Shown: piece by piece, positions 43,286-52,396 of the stretch | Layout: each line of letters opens with the position of its first letter | How positions within the stretch are numbered: the first letter of the stretch is position 1 | Source of the DNA: Desulfovibrio sp. JC010 | GTDB lineage: Bacteria > Desulfobacterota > Desulfovibrionia > Desulfovibrionales > Desulfovibrionaceae | Assembly (NCBI RefSeq): GCF_010470675.1 | Contig: NZ_VOIQ01000016.1 | Span: forward strand, 52,251 to 116,250 | Length of the DNA stretch: 64,000 bases | Direction of reading: 5' to 3' | Made by a program: the position numbers and the translations under genes | The notes under the pieces: generated by a model | The model's input: only the letters and a program-made list of their open reading frames with translations | Database searches by the model: none | What the model was told of the DNA's origin: nothing

Positions 43286-44179
43286 TTAACCGATGAGCTG
43301 CATAGCCATTCTGGGCATGCTGTTAGCCTGCGAGAGCATAGCTACTGCGGACTGGGTCAGGATCTGGTTGCGGGTGAACTCGGTCATTTCAGTTGCAACG
43401 TCAACGTCGGAGATCTGGGACTCCGCAGCCTGAACGTTTTCTGCCTGGATGGACAGGTTGGTAATGGTGTTTTCCAGCCTGTTCTGCAGGGCACCGAGGT
43501 TAGCGCGGATCTTATCCTTGGAGATGATCGCGTTGTTCAGAGCGTCCAAAGACTTCTGTGCCAGTTCCTGAGTCGAGATGCTCTTTCCGTCGTTACTTGC
43601 TGCACCTGCACCGACACCGAGGGCCGAAGCAGTAGAAGTGCCGATGGAAACATAGTAGTAGTCCTCTGCGCTGTCGTTAGCGGTACCGAAGTGAACCTTT
43701 ACAGGACCAGTCGAGCTGAGAGCGGCCCCGCTGTGGGCAGAGTTTTCACCGGACATGTTACCATTGAGCAGGTGAATACCGTTAAAGTCAGTTGCGTTAG
43801 CAATACGGGTGATTTCTGAAGCCATGGCCTGATATTCGGAGTCGATGATCAGACGCTGGTCAGAGTTGTAGGTACCGGTTGATGCCTGAGTTGCAAGTTC
43901 CTTCATACGAATGAGCTTTTCATCAATAACACCGAGAGCGCCGTCAGCGGTCTGGATCATTGAAATTGCATCGTTGGCGTTACGGATACCCTGGTTGAGT
44001 GACTTAATGTCCGCGCGCATAAGTTCGCGAATTGCGAGACCTGCAGCATCGTCAGCCGCGGTTCCAACACGAAGACCTGAAGACAGGCGACGGGTTGATA
44101 CACCGAGGTTACCATACGATTCCGCCAAGTTGCGGTTGGCATTCATAGCCATCAAGTTGTGGTTAATTACTAAAGACAT
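43286..44179 (-). CDS. fliC: Flagellin
   Basis: Filament subunit, 297 residues, a short flagellin. Conserved N-terminal D0/D1 (MSLVINHNLMAMNANRNL, then STRRLSSGLRVGTAADDAAG) and C-terminal D1/D0 (NLGALQNRLENTI, then EMTEFTRNQILTQSAVAM). The central variable region is only about 110 residues. The last residues are PRMAMQLIG and not the more common PQ-LL type. AAGGAGG precedes the ATG, and a sigma-28 promoter lies about 95 bp upstream. Monocistronic. Confidence 0.96.
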   Translation of the reverse strand: MSLVINHNLMAMNANRNLAESYGNLGVSTRRLSSGLRVGTAADDAAGLAIRELMRADIKSLNQGIRNANDAISMIQTADGALGVIDEKLIRMKELATQASTGTYNSDQRLIIDSEYQAMASEITRIANATDFNGIHLLNGNMSGENSAHSGAALSSTGPVKVHFGTANDSAEDYYYVSIGTSTASALGVGAGAASNDGKSISTQELAQKSLDALNNAIISKDKIRANLGALQNRLENTITNLSIQAENVQAAESQISDVDVATEMTEFTRNQILTQSAVAMLSQANSMPRMAMQLIG

Positions 44180-44274
44180 GTTTTCCTCCTTGAAATGTGA
44201 TCTTTGGCTTCCTTGCCAAAAACATTGCCTTGGAACTTCGGTTCACAAAGCGAAACTGGTCCTTCGTGACTACC

Positions 44275-44301
44275 TGATCGTCTGAAACATAGATAACTTT
44301 A
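44275..44301 (-). promoter_or_regulatory. Sigma-28 (FliA) promoter of flagellin
   Basis: Minus strand TAAAGTTA (44294-44301), 11-bp spacer, GACGATCA (44275-44282), against consensus TAAAGTTT-11-GCCGATAA: 7 of 8 and 6 of 8 matches. Confidence 0.8.
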
Positions 44302-44335
44302 GGGTTGGTGATTTTTTTTTGTTTTTTGAATAAAA

Positions 44336-44365
44336 AAAGGGACCTCCGTTTATGGAGATCCCTTT
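44336..44365 (-). terminator. Terminator after tsaB
   Basis: AAAGGGACCTCC pairs with GGAGATCCCTTT with one mismatch; a run of seven T follows on the minus strand. Confidence 0.85.
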
Positions 44366-44393
44366 CTGTAATATTAATTTTTATAAAAAATGA

Positions 44394-45200
44394 TTAGCGC
44401 GGCGTTATGTCCTTCAGCTTATCCCGTGCAGCTTTAAGGGATATTCCCCGTTTGCCGATGATGGTCTCGAGGTTTTCTTCAGCGTCCGAACCGCGCAGGT
44501 ACATGGGGATAGGCATTTCAGTTGAATATTCAGCTTTTTCTGCAGCTTGCAGTATGTCATGCACAGCGGGAACGTTGAACCTTTCCGGCATGGCTGAGTA
44601 TTGTGGATTTCCGGCCAGAAATTCGTCAAAGAATGCTTTGTTTTTCAGTAGACCGCTTCCGACAAGCACTGCTTTTTCCTGCCTGTGGGAAACAATAACT
44701 TCAGCCGCCTCATGAACGGAAACCGGAAGAGGGGGCGTCAGTGGCGTCAGGCTTCCTTCTTCATTGATGGGTGCGAAGCCCTGAACGTATACCTGCATTC
44801 GTCTGGAATGGGTAACCGCCCATACTGGCAGTCTGCTTACAACAGCCGCTCCTCTGGCAAGAATGGGCAGATATTCCAAAGCACTGACCGGGCAGCCGTT
44901 ACCGGCGGAGATTCCGGCGGCAGCGGCAAAGGTCAGGCGCAGGCCGGTAAAACTTCCCGGTCCTGCTGCAAGGGCAATCCGGGAAATATACCCGGCATCA
45001 TATCCGAACATTTTCAGGGAATCGTGAATGGTAGGGACCAGGAAGTTGACCGAGCGTCCTGGTACAACAAGGGTTTTGGCTTCCAGCAGGGAGTATGGCT
45101 CGTCCGCGTCATCCCGTTTGGCGATGACTATCTGTAAAGTCTCTTCTGTACCGTTGATGGCCAGCAGGATATCTTCTTTTTCTTCTATAGATGAGTTCAT
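44394..45200 (-). CDS. tsaB: tRNA threonylcarbamoyladenosine biosynthesis protein TsaB
   Basis: Partner of TsaD in the t6A modification of ANN-decoding tRNAs. 268 residues, ASKHA-type fold; ILLAINGTEETLQI at the start and LAAGPGSFTGLRLTFAAA as the family signature. Longer than E. coli TsaB (231). Last gene of the leftward cdsA-dxr-rseP-tsaB run, 11 bp after rseP; a terminator follows. No strong SD, so probably coupled to rseP. Confidence 0.92.
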   Translation of the reverse strand: MNSSIEEKEDILLAINGTEETLQIVIAKRDDADEPYSLLEAKTLVVPGRSVNFLVPTIHDSLKMFGYDAGYISRIALAAGPGSFTGLRLTFAAAAGISAGNGCPVSALEYLPILARGAAVVSRLPVWAVTHSRRMQVYVQGFAPINEEGSLTPLTPPLPVSVHEAAEVIVSHRQEKAVLVGSGLLKNKAFFDEFLAGNPQYSAMPERFNVPAVHDILQAAEKAEYSTEMPIPMYLRGSDAEENLETIIGKRGISLKAARDKLKDITPR

Positions 45201-45211
45201 CGGAGTTACAC

Positions 45212-46282
45212 TTATTTAGTGCTCAATGTTCTTACAATGTCGTTGAAAATTGCAAAGGCCATCAGGCAGAGCAGCAGCAGGAGTCCTACGCGGCTGGCAG
45301 CGGCCTGAAGCTTTTCATTAAGGGGTTTGCGAAGGATTGTTTCAAGACTGAAAAACAGCAGGTGCCCACCGTCAAGAACCGGGATGGGCAGCAGGTTGAG
45401 CAGTCCGAGGTTGATGCTGATGAAAGCTGTGAAACTAAGCAGCTCGAGCAGTCCGCGTTCAGACTGTTGTTTGATGGCCTGCGCAATCATGATCGGACCG
45501 CCGATGGAATCCATGGGCACGACCCGTTCAACCATTTTTACGATGCTGGTGCAGATCAGTTTGGTCACGTCCCAGGTCTGTTCCGCAGCAGCCACAGCTC
45601 CGTCCATTCCGTCCATTTCAACGGTTTTGGAGTCGCCTGAGGCAACGATGCCCACAACCGGTCTGCGGATGGTTTCCCCGAAGATATTCTTGAGCTCCTG
45701 AACCTGCGGTTTAATTGAGATTGCTTTGGTGCTGCCGTCTCTTTCGATAACGAAATCAAGGGTGTCGGACTGACTGGATTGAATGGTTTCGGCAAGGTCG
45801 GTCCAGAAGACAATTTTGTGCCCTTCAATGGAAAGAACCTTATCTCCTACTTCAATCCCGGCCTGCAAAGCCGGGCTGCCCGGCTGCAGCTGTCCGACAG
45901 TGGGAGCCATTCCCATCTGTCCGTGACTGATGATGATCCCCCAGAAGATAATCCACGCGAGCACGAAGTTGAAAATGGGACCTGCGGCAACCACGATCAT
46001 GCGGTGCCACGGCGGACGGTTCATGAAAAGTTCTTTCTCGCTGAACCCGTTGTCTTCGTTCATATCCCGTTCTTCTCCGGCAAGGCTTACGTAGCCGCCG
46101 AGGGGAACCAGCGAAAGACGGTAGTTGGTGGCTCCCCAGGTGAAGCCAGCCAGCCTCGGACCGAAGCCCAGCGAAAAGGTTTTTACTCCGATGCCGAGCA
46201 TGCGCGCCGCAAGGAAGTGGCCGAGCTCGTGGAAGAAAATCAGTCCGCCGAGGACTATAATAAAGTCAACAATCCAAGACAT
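45212..46282 (-). CDS. rseP: Site-2 intramembrane zinc metalloprotease RseP
   Basis: Cleaves membrane proteins such as anti-sigma factors within the membrane. 356 residues, with zinc motif HELGH (H18, E19, H22), a PDZ domain in the middle (about 120-200, GSPALQAGIEVGDKVLSI) and the LDG motif (LLPIPVLDGGHL) near residue 300. One PDZ domain, where E. coli has two. Four membrane segments. Located between dxr and tsaB. Confidence 0.95.
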   Translation of the reverse strand: MSWIVDFIIVLGGLIFFHELGHFLAARMLGIGVKTFSLGFGPRLAGFTWGATNYRLSLVPLGGYVSLAGEERDMNEDNGFSEKELFMNRPPWHRMIVVAAGPIFNFVLAWIIFWGIIISHGQMGMAPTVGQLQPGSPALQAGIEVGDKVLSIEGHKIVFWTDLAETIQSSQSDTLDFVIERDGSTKAISIKPQVQELKNIFGETIRRPVVGIVASGDSKTVEMDGMDGAVAAAEQTWDVTKLICTSIVKMVERVVPMDSIGGPIMIAQAIKQQSERGLLELLSFTAFISINLGLLNLLPIPVLDGGHLLFFSLETILRKPLNEKLQAAASRVGLLLLLCLMAFAIFNDIVRTLSTK

Positions 46283-46291
46283 AATAGTTCC

Positions 46292-47494
46292 TTAGACGAT
46301 GGCGTCCATGACGTCCCGTCTGGTTTTAATATCCAGTTCCAGAACAGCATCAGCTTCGCTGACATCACACCCGGCATGGGCTTCCAGTGCTTTGCCGATG
46401 ATGGCCGGAATATCCAGAAAGCGGATTTTTTCTTTCAGGAAAAGATCTACTGCAACTTCGTTTGCCGCGTTGAGTACAATGGGATGGCTCTGTCCGGCTG
46501 CAAAAGAATCCGCTGCATGTTTCAGGCAGGGGAATACTTCAAGGTCCGGCTTCTCAAAGGTCAGCGTGCCTACTTCAGCAAGGTTGAGCTGCTTCAGTTC
46601 AAGAGGTACGCGTTGCGGGAAGCACATGCAGAAAGCAATGGGAATCTGCATGTCCGGTACGCCCAGATGCGCGAGCTGGGAGCCGTCCACATATTCCACC
46701 AGCGAATGGATGATGGATTGCGGATGGACCACCACGTCCACCTGTTCCGGCGGCAACCCGTAGAGATGGCAGGCTTCAATGAATTCCAGCCCTTTGTTCA
46801 TGAGGGTCGCGGAATCAATACTGATTTTCGCGCCCATGTCCCAGTTGGGATGGGCCAGTGCCTGATCGCGGGTTACGGTTTCAAGAAATTCTTTGGATTT
46901 GCCCCGGAACGGCCCGCCGGAAGCGGTCAGGATCAACCTGCTGACTTCATCGCCGCCATGTCCGGCCAGTCCCTGGAAAAGAGCATTGTGTTCAGAATCT
47001 ACAGGGAGGATTGTTGCTCCGGTGCGCTGGCAGGCATCACGGATGATGTGGCCGCCGAGCACAAGGGATTCCTTGTTGGCGAGGGCGATCATCTTTCCTT
47101 TTTGGGCTGCAGCGAGGGTCGGTTCAAAGCCTGCGGCTCCGACAATGGAAGAAAGCACCATTGATACTTCATCCAGCTCGGAAAGGGTGATGTAGGCTGC
47201 GGGGCCGGTCAGGATTTCCGGCTTGTAGTCGGCCGGGAGCAGGCTTTTCAGTTCTGCTGCGGCTTCGTCATTGAGTACCGCGAGATACTGCGGGCGGTGC
47301 TTGATGGCCTGCTCGGCCAGCAGCTTGGCATTTCTGGCTCCTGCAAGGGCGGTTACCTTGAAGAGGTCCGGATGCTGCTCAATTACTTTGAGGGTGCTGG
47401 TTCCGATAGAGCCGGTGCTGCCCAGTATGGAAACTGATCTGGGGAATTCCGGGAGTTTTGCTTCTGCCGGCCAGGGGGAAATATATGTTTGCAA
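46292..47494 (-). CDS. dxr: 1-deoxy-D-xylulose 5-phosphate reductoisomerase
   Basis: Second committed step of the MEP isoprenoid pathway, NADPH-dependent. 400 residues. NADPH loop ILGSTGSIGTSTL near residue 23; metal site in VDSEHNALFQ; catalytic region LTASGGPFRG and MGAKISIDSATLMNKGLE. TTG start; no strong SD is visible. Lies between cdsA and rseP, the common order in many bacteria. Confidence 0.95.
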   Translation of the reverse strand: MQTYISPWPAEAKLPEFPRSVSILGSTGSIGTSTLKVIEQHPDLFKVTALAGARNAKLLAEQAIKHRPQYLAVLNDEAAAELKSLLPADYKPEILTGPAAYITLSELDEVSMVLSSIVGAAGFEPTLAAAQKGKMIALANKESLVLGGHIIRDACQRTGATILPVDSEHNALFQGLAGHGGDEVSRLILTASGGPFRGKSKEFLETVTRDQALAHPNWDMGAKISIDSATLMNKGLEFIEACHLYGLPPEQVDVVVHPQSIIHSLVEYVDGSQLAHLGVPDMQIPIAFCMCFPQRVPLELKQLNLAEVGTLTFEKPDLEVFPCLKHAADSFAAGQSHPIVLNAANEVAVDLFLKEKIRFLDIPAIIGKALEAHAGCDVSEADAVLELDIKTRRDVMDAIV

Positions 47495-47533
47495 CTCTGT
47501 TTATCCGTCGTGTTTATGGACTCGTAGTCCGGT

Positions 47534-48337
47534 TTAAAAGAAAGCGTGAATCTGTCTTGCCAGAACGTAGATGGGCAGGGCAAGCACGAGGCTGTCGATG
47601 CGGTCCAGCACCCCGCCGTGTCCGGGAAGTATTTTGCCGGAATCTTTGATTTGAAGTTTGCGCTTGAGTGCTGATTCGAAAAAGTCACCCATCTGCGAGC
47701 CTATGTTGAGCATTGCTGCAAGGACTATCCAGTACAGGACCGGGGCGTGTCCGAAAAAATATCCGTATACGGTGCAGCAGATAATGCAACCTGAAAATCC
47801 GCCGATTGATCCGGCCCATGATTTCTTGGGGCTGATCTGGGGCCAGATTTTTCTCTTGCCGAAAAATGTTCCGGCATAAAAGGCGGCAGTGTCAGACGAT
47901 GATGCCGCAAGGAGCACAAAAAGTATTTCCCAGCTGTTCATGGAGGTCATGAACTGCATGGTTACCGGGATGTATACCAACCCGGCGAAAAGGATCAGGC
48001 TGTCAACGTAAGTAGCCCGGTCCGGTTTGGCGCTGTATGAGAGCAGGAACCGGAAATTGAACAACCAGAATGCACCCAGCATGATCAGGAGCATCCAGAC
48101 CGGGGAGACTGCAGCGGAGGTCAGGATTATTCCCGCTCCGGCGGTCAGACCTACAACCCGTGAAGCAAGGTGGGAACTGTCCTGCCAGAACATGGCGTAA
48201 AATTCATAGAGGGCGATGGTGCAGAAAACAGCCAGCCCGCCTGTTAAAACGTGTCCGCCCATGATCAGGGCTGTGGCAAGGGCTGCTATTAAGAGCAGGG
48301 AGGTGATGATTCTTTTTTGAAGGCTGCTTAAGGGCAT
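47534..48337 (-). CDS. cdsA: Phosphatidate cytidylyltransferase
   Basis: Makes CDP-diacylglycerol for phospholipid synthesis in the inner membrane. 267 residues, about eight membrane helices. The family signature is near the C terminus: SPKKSWAGSIGG, then DSGKILPGHGGVLDRIDS. ATG 48337 has GAGG at good spacing; an upstream extension to 48418 lacks family similarity. First gene of this half of the classical rpsB-to-rseP run; uppS, its usual neighbour, lies 7.4 kb away. Confidence 0.94.
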   Translation of the reverse strand: MPLSSLQKRIITSLLLIAALATALIMGGHVLTGGLAVFCTIALYEFYAMFWQDSSHLASRVVGLTAGAGIILTSAAVSPVWMLLIMLGAFWLFNFRFLLSYSAKPDRATYVDSLILFAGLVYIPVTMQFMTSMNSWEILFVLLAASSSDTAAFYAGTFFGKRKIWPQISPKKSWAGSIGGFSGCIICCTVYGYFFGHAPVLYWIVLAAMLNIGSQMGDFFESALKRKLQIKDSGKILPGHGGVLDRIDSLVLALPIYVLARQIHAFF

Positions 48338-48791
48338 GAAGTCCTCGGTTAAAATTTCCACAAAAAATGCAATTAAAATATATGTATACTCATTTGGAAG
48401 CAGGCTCTTTCCGCTCAATGGGGATGCCTGTTCTTCGCAAACAGTAAAAAGTCAGTACCGATTACGGGCAGATTATAATGTTAATCGTGCAAAAAACTCC
48501 ATTTTTATAATTCATTAATAGGTGGCGGGCAAGCTGTTGACAGTTATTTTTCCATATTAATTCTGTCACAGCTGATTCAGGCTGAATTTGAATAATATTT
48601 TTTAAGAATATTGCGAGAAGGTTTTAGCTAAGGCTTCTTTGTGTTATGAATATGGACAGGTAAATAGAGTTAGTGCAGGCAAGTTGTTATTGTGATTGAT
48701 ATTAAGTTTGCCAAGATTGTCTTATACTTGTATTGATGATTTAAGCTATATTCAAAAATATAATTCGGAAATTATACTTGTTTTGGAGGGG
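48338..48791. other. Gene-free region between cdsA and the HD-GYP gene
   Basis: 454 bp between divergent genes. It must hold promoters in both directions. I see TTGACA at 48537-48542 without a good -10, and an AATATT inverted repeat at 48594-48612. No RNA gene or convincing small protein. Confidence 0.55.
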
Positions 48792-50525
48792 ATGGTGTCG
48801 CGGAAAGGTGCAACAGATTTAAGGGCGCGGGAACTGAAGAAAGTTCTTGAGGGTGCTGTGAGCGGTTTTCAGGGAACTGAATATCAGAGCGTTGTGCGCA
48901 GTTTGTGCAGTGAAATGGAAGCGGCACTTGAGCGTGATCTCGGTTCCAAAGATGATCTCGTGGAGCGTTTGACCGAGATCGGCCTTGCTCTTTCCGGGGA
49001 AACGCGTCTGGAGCGTTTGCTGGAAATGATCGTTGACGAGGCAAGGGTTCTAACCCGGGCAGACGCCGGAACCCTGTACGTGGTTGACCGCGAAGGCCGT
49101 AAGCTTGAATTTTCAATCCTTCAGAATGATACCATGCAGGTACGCATGGGCGGTACCAGCGGAAACGAGATCACCCTGCCTCCCGTTCCTCTGTACTCCT
49201 CCGGAAATACACCCAATAAATCTAATGTTTCATCCTATTGCGGGCTGACCGGTGAAACCATTAATATTGCCGATGTGTATGAAGCCGAGGGTTTTGATTT
49301 TACCGGACCGCGTAAATATGACGCTGCCACCGGATACCGTTCCAAATCCATGCTGGTGCTGGCCCTGAAAAACCACGAGCAGGATATTATCGGGGTTTTG
49401 CAGCTCTTGAACGCCCTGGATGAAGATGGTGAGATTATCGAATTTTCACCGGATGTGGTGGATATTGTGGGTTCACTGGCCTCACAGGCCGCCATTGCCC
49501 TGACCAACGCCCAGCTCATTCAGGGATTGAAGGATCTGCTCTATTCGGTCATCCAGAGTATTGCCGCAGCCATTGATGCCAAGTCCCCTTATACCAACGG
49601 TCACATTGAGCGTGTAGTGACCATCACTATGATGATTGCTGATAAGGTCAATTGCTTGAAAGAGGGTAAATACGCGGAAACCTGCTTTACTGAAGACGAG
49701 CTTGAGGAATTGAAGCTTGCCGCATGGATGCACGATGTGGGCAAGATTTCCATCCCGGAGCATGTGGTGGATAAATCCACAAAGCTGGAAACAATTTTCG
49801 ACCGTGCTGAGCTGGTGGATGCCCGTTTCAGGCTTATTGCCGAGATCATCAAAAACAGACAGCTGGAAGAAACTGTGGCCGCACTTTCAAACGGCGTTGA
49901 CCCTTCAAAGGTCATGGAAATAGAGATGCGCTATGCGGTTGAACTGGAGCAGTTGGAAGAAGACAGGCTGTTTATCAATTCCTGCAACATCCCAAAAGAG
50001 TTTATGACCGATGAACGCATTGAGCGGGTGACTGATATCGCGTCCCGGACCTATGAGAGTAATGGGGAGACATTCAACTGGTTGACAGATGATGAAGTCA
50101 AGAATCTCTGCATCCGTAAAGGGACTCTGACCGATAAAGAACGCACGGTAATTGAAAGTCATGCGGCAATCACCCATGAGATGCTCTCCCGGTTGCCTTT
50201 TCCCAAGCGGCTTTCCCGTGTGCCCGAATACGCTGCCGGGCACCATGAGAAGCTGGACGGCTCCGGCTATCCCAACGGACTTGGCGGGGAAGAATTGCCT
50301 CTGCAGGCCAGAATTATGGCAGTTGCCGATATTTTTGAAGCCCTGACCGCAAAGGACCGGCCTTACAAAAAGCCCATGAAGCTTTCGCAGGCGATTAAGA
50401 TTTTAGGGTTTATGGTCAAGGACAAGCACATTGACGAGGATGTATGTAGCCTGTTCATCGAATCCGGTCTGTACATGGATTACGCCAAGGCCGAGCTTGA
50501 TCCTTCGCAGATTGAAGAAGAATAA
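48792..50525 (+). CDS. GAF and HD-GYP domain protein (cyclic di-GMP phosphodiesterase type)
   Basis: 577 residues. Helical N terminus (1-60), GAF domain (about 65-245, ADAGTLYVVDREGR and GLTGETINIADVY), HD-GYP domain (about 255-560). HDVGK is at residue 314 and HHEKLDGSGYP at 484: 170 residues apart where canonical domains have about 60-65, so an insertion of about 105 residues (335-440) sits inside the catalytic domain. All motif residues are kept, so activity on cyclic di-GMP is likely. ATG 48792 or the next codon GTG 48795, which has better spacing to GGAGG. Confidence 0.9.
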   Translation: MVSRKGATDLRARELKKVLEGAVSGFQGTEYQSVVRSLCSEMEAALERDLGSKDDLVERLTEIGLALSGETRLERLLEMIVDEARVLTRADAGTLYVVDREGRKLEFSILQNDTMQVRMGGTSGNEITLPPVPLYSSGNTPNKSNVSSYCGLTGETINIADVYEAEGFDFTGPRKYDAATGYRSKSMLVLALKNHEQDIIGVLQLLNALDEDGEIIEFSPDVVDIVGSLASQAAIALTNAQLIQGLKDLLYSVIQSIAAAIDAKSPYTNGHIERVVTITMMIADKVNCLKEGKYAETCFTEDELEELKLAAWMHDVGKISIPEHVVDKSTKLETIFDRAELVDARFRLIAEIIKNRQLEETVAALSNGVDPSKVMEIEMRYAVELEQLEEDRLFINSCNIPKEFMTDERIERVTDIASRTYESNGETFNWLTDDEVKNLCIRKGTLTDKERTVIESHAAITHEMLSRLPFPKRLSRVPEYAAGHHEKLDGSGYPNGLGGEELPLQARIMAVADIFEALTAKDRPYKKPMKLSQAIKILGFMVKDKHIDEDVCSLFIESGLYMDYAKAELDPSQIEEE

Positions 50526-50566
50526 GAATTCTGTCTCGGACAATAAAAATCCGACAATAACAATAC

Positions 50567-50602
50567 AAAAAGGGAATGCCGTTTGAGCGGCATTCCCTTT
50601 TT
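50567..50602. terminator. Bidirectional terminator between the HD-GYP gene and the betaine-binding protein gene
   Basis: AAAAAGGGAATGCCG (50567-50581) pairs perfectly with 50588-50602. Confidence 0.9.
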
Positions 50603-50621
50603 GTTGTTCAAATAGTTGGAA

Positions 50622-51551
50622 CTATTTGCTGTATTTGGCTTTGACCGCTTTAAAGGCGTCTTTACCGTCTGCGGTTTTTACGCCTTCAAGCCATGTTTTT
50701 ACTGTGTCAAGATTGTTAGCAATCCATTCGGAGGCTACGTCTGCAGCTTCCTTGTTTTTGTATCCGTGTTCGTTGATCCATTCGCTCTGGGTCTGTGAAG
50801 AGATAACAAAGTTTTCAAGGAGTTTTTGGATTTGAGGGTACTGTTTTACAAATCCTGCACGGGTCACGGTATAGACATCGCTTGCGCTGATCAAGTCTTC
50901 TGTTCCGGGAATGGGGTTGAGGAATTTAATGTCCATGCGCACTGCCATCCAGTGAGGTTTCCAGCAGCCGAAAACAACCCATTTGTCCGCTTTGATTCGG
51001 TTGCCTGCTTCTGCAAGCATTACCGGTGTGGTGGTGCCTACATGTTCCCATTCGCCAAGCTGGCCCACATTGTTTGCAATCATCTTGCTCATGGCGGTGT
51101 GCATTCCTGATCCAGGCTCAATGTCATAGATTGTTTTGTCAAATTTTGCGGCATGTTTATTGAGATCTCCAACGGACTTAACTCCGCCGTCCCATGCCTG
51201 TTTGGAAACACACATTCCGATCAACGCATCGCTGAGGTTGGTGCGTACTTTTACGGCCTCTCCTTTTTCTACCAGAGGATCAAGCATGGGGTTCTGTTGC
51301 GGTGTCCAGCCTGCAAGGAACACGTCCATGTCGTTCTGGCTCATGCTTTTGTAAATAATAGGCGGGCCGACTTCGAGCATTTCACTTTCATAGCCCATGG
51401 CGGAAAGCAACTGTACTACAACATTGGTTTTGACTGTTACTCCGGGCCACGGTGGAACTCCGAATTTAATTTTTGTATCAGCAGATGCAAATGCGGGAAT
51501 GAATGTCGCAATACATAAAAAAAGGGTAATCTTGATAATACAAGATTTCAT
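50622..51551 (-). CDS. Glycine betaine/choline-type ABC substrate-binding protein
   Basis: 309 residues. Sec signal peptide (about 1-24), then an OpuAC/ProX-type domain. Aromatic ligand-cage motifs are visible: PPWPGVT, AGWTPQQNP and FGCWKPHWMA. Likely binds a quaternary amine such as glycine betaine, helpful in saline habitats. No permease or ATPase gene is adjacent, so it is an orphan that must work with a transporter elsewhere. ATG 51551 has GGAGG at 6 bases; an upstream extension lacks an SD. Confidence 0.88.
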   Translation of the reverse strand: MKSCIIKITLFLCIATFIPAFASADTKIKFGVPPWPGVTVKTNVVVQLLSAMGYESEMLEVGPPIIYKSMSQNDMDVFLAGWTPQQNPMLDPLVEKGEAVKVRTNLSDALIGMCVSKQAWDGGVKSVGDLNKHAAKFDKTIYDIEPGSGMHTAMSKMIANNVGQLGEWEHVGTTTPVMLAEAGNRIKADKWVVFGCWKPHWMAVRMDIKFLNPIPGTEDLISASDVYTVTRAGFVKQYPQIQKLLENFVISSQTQSEWINEHGYKNKEAADVASEWIANNLDTVKTWLEGVKTADGKDAFKAVKAKYSK

Positions 51552-51665
51552 TGGATCCTCCAATTGGGTTATGGTGTTCTGGGTTTTATGAAAGTAAAAT
51601 AGATGCAAGAACAAAGAATATGGTCCTGCAACGTGTTTGTATATGTGGATTTAAAGTAAAAATCA

Positions 51666-51694
51666 AGGCCCGTCATAAATAATATGACGGGCCT
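51666..51694 (-). terminator. Terminator of the four-gene exported cassette
   Basis: AGGCCCGTCATA (51666-51677) pairs with 51683-51694; TTGATTTTTA follows on the minus strand. Confidence 0.82.
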
Positions 51695-51725
51695 CTTTGA
51701 TTGATTCTGAAATCGTGATGTCGGA

Positions 51726-52364
51726 TTATCTTTTCTTATTATTTTCCTGCCAATGTGTCAGTACGGTGTCAATGGTGCGTAAGCGGGCAATTTTACGTGC
51801 GATATCGATTACAGCCAGCTTGATGAGGCGGTCCTTTTTGGGGTGCATGTATTCCCCGGTCAGGTTCAGGGCGTATGAGGTGGGCGGATCGAATTCAACG
51901 CCGAGGAAGTCGCCGTTGATGTCCACCAGTGCGGAGTACTGTTCGTAATCCTCATCATATTCAATGTCCACTTCCGATGCACCTATGACCACGTAATCGA
52001 TGTAGTTGTCACGGGCGATGGAAATGATTTCGTCTTCGGTTACGGTCTGCTGTGAGGTGGCATATGACCTCTTGCAGGAGTCGAGCAGGAATCCGGTGAT
52101 CATGCGGTCGCGGTGGGTCTCAAACCCGGCTTCGTTGAATTCCTGCTGCAAAGATTTATTCAGGTTGCGGATCAGGTTTTCGCATTCCTGCGGGGAAAGG
52201 TTTTCCCCTTTGATGCGCGGCACCAGTGAAAAGACAATGGTGGGTTTTCCGGTTTTCTTATAAATTTTGTACCCGTCTTTGCTTCCGCATACTCCGCTGG
52301 CGGCAAAGGAGAGTAACAGCAGGGAGCTGATCAGCGCACAAAGCAGGATTCTTGATATTTTCAT
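51726..52364 (-). CDS. Exported protein of unknown function (cassette gene 4)
   Basis: 212 residues with a Sec signal peptide (about 1-27). The mature part begins with a beta strand IVFSLVPRIKG, then helices and YVVIGASEVDIEYDED, giving a pattern like the small alpha/beta domains of outer-membrane assembly lipoproteins such as TolB N-terminal or CsgG-like domains; this is only a resemblance. No lipobox cysteine at a correct position. Last gene of a four-gene minus-strand set, 32 bp after the previous gene. Confidence 0.78.
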   Translation of the reverse strand: MKISRILLCALISSLLLLSFAASGVCGSKDGYKIYKKTGKPTIVFSLVPRIKGENLSPQECENLIRNLNKSLQQEFNEAGFETHRDRMITGFLLDSCKRSYATSQQTVTEDEIISIARDNYIDYVVIGASEVDIEYDEDYEQYSALVDINGDFLGVEFDPPTSYALNLTGEYMHPKKDRLIKLAVIDIARKIARLRTIDTVLTHWQENNKKR

Positions 52365-52396
52365 TTTGCCTCCGTCTTGACCGCTATGGTCCTGTT

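Noticed and set aside
48537..48565. Promoter for the HD-GYP gene built on TTGACA at 48537
   Set aside because: No acceptable -10 at 16-18 bp spacing.
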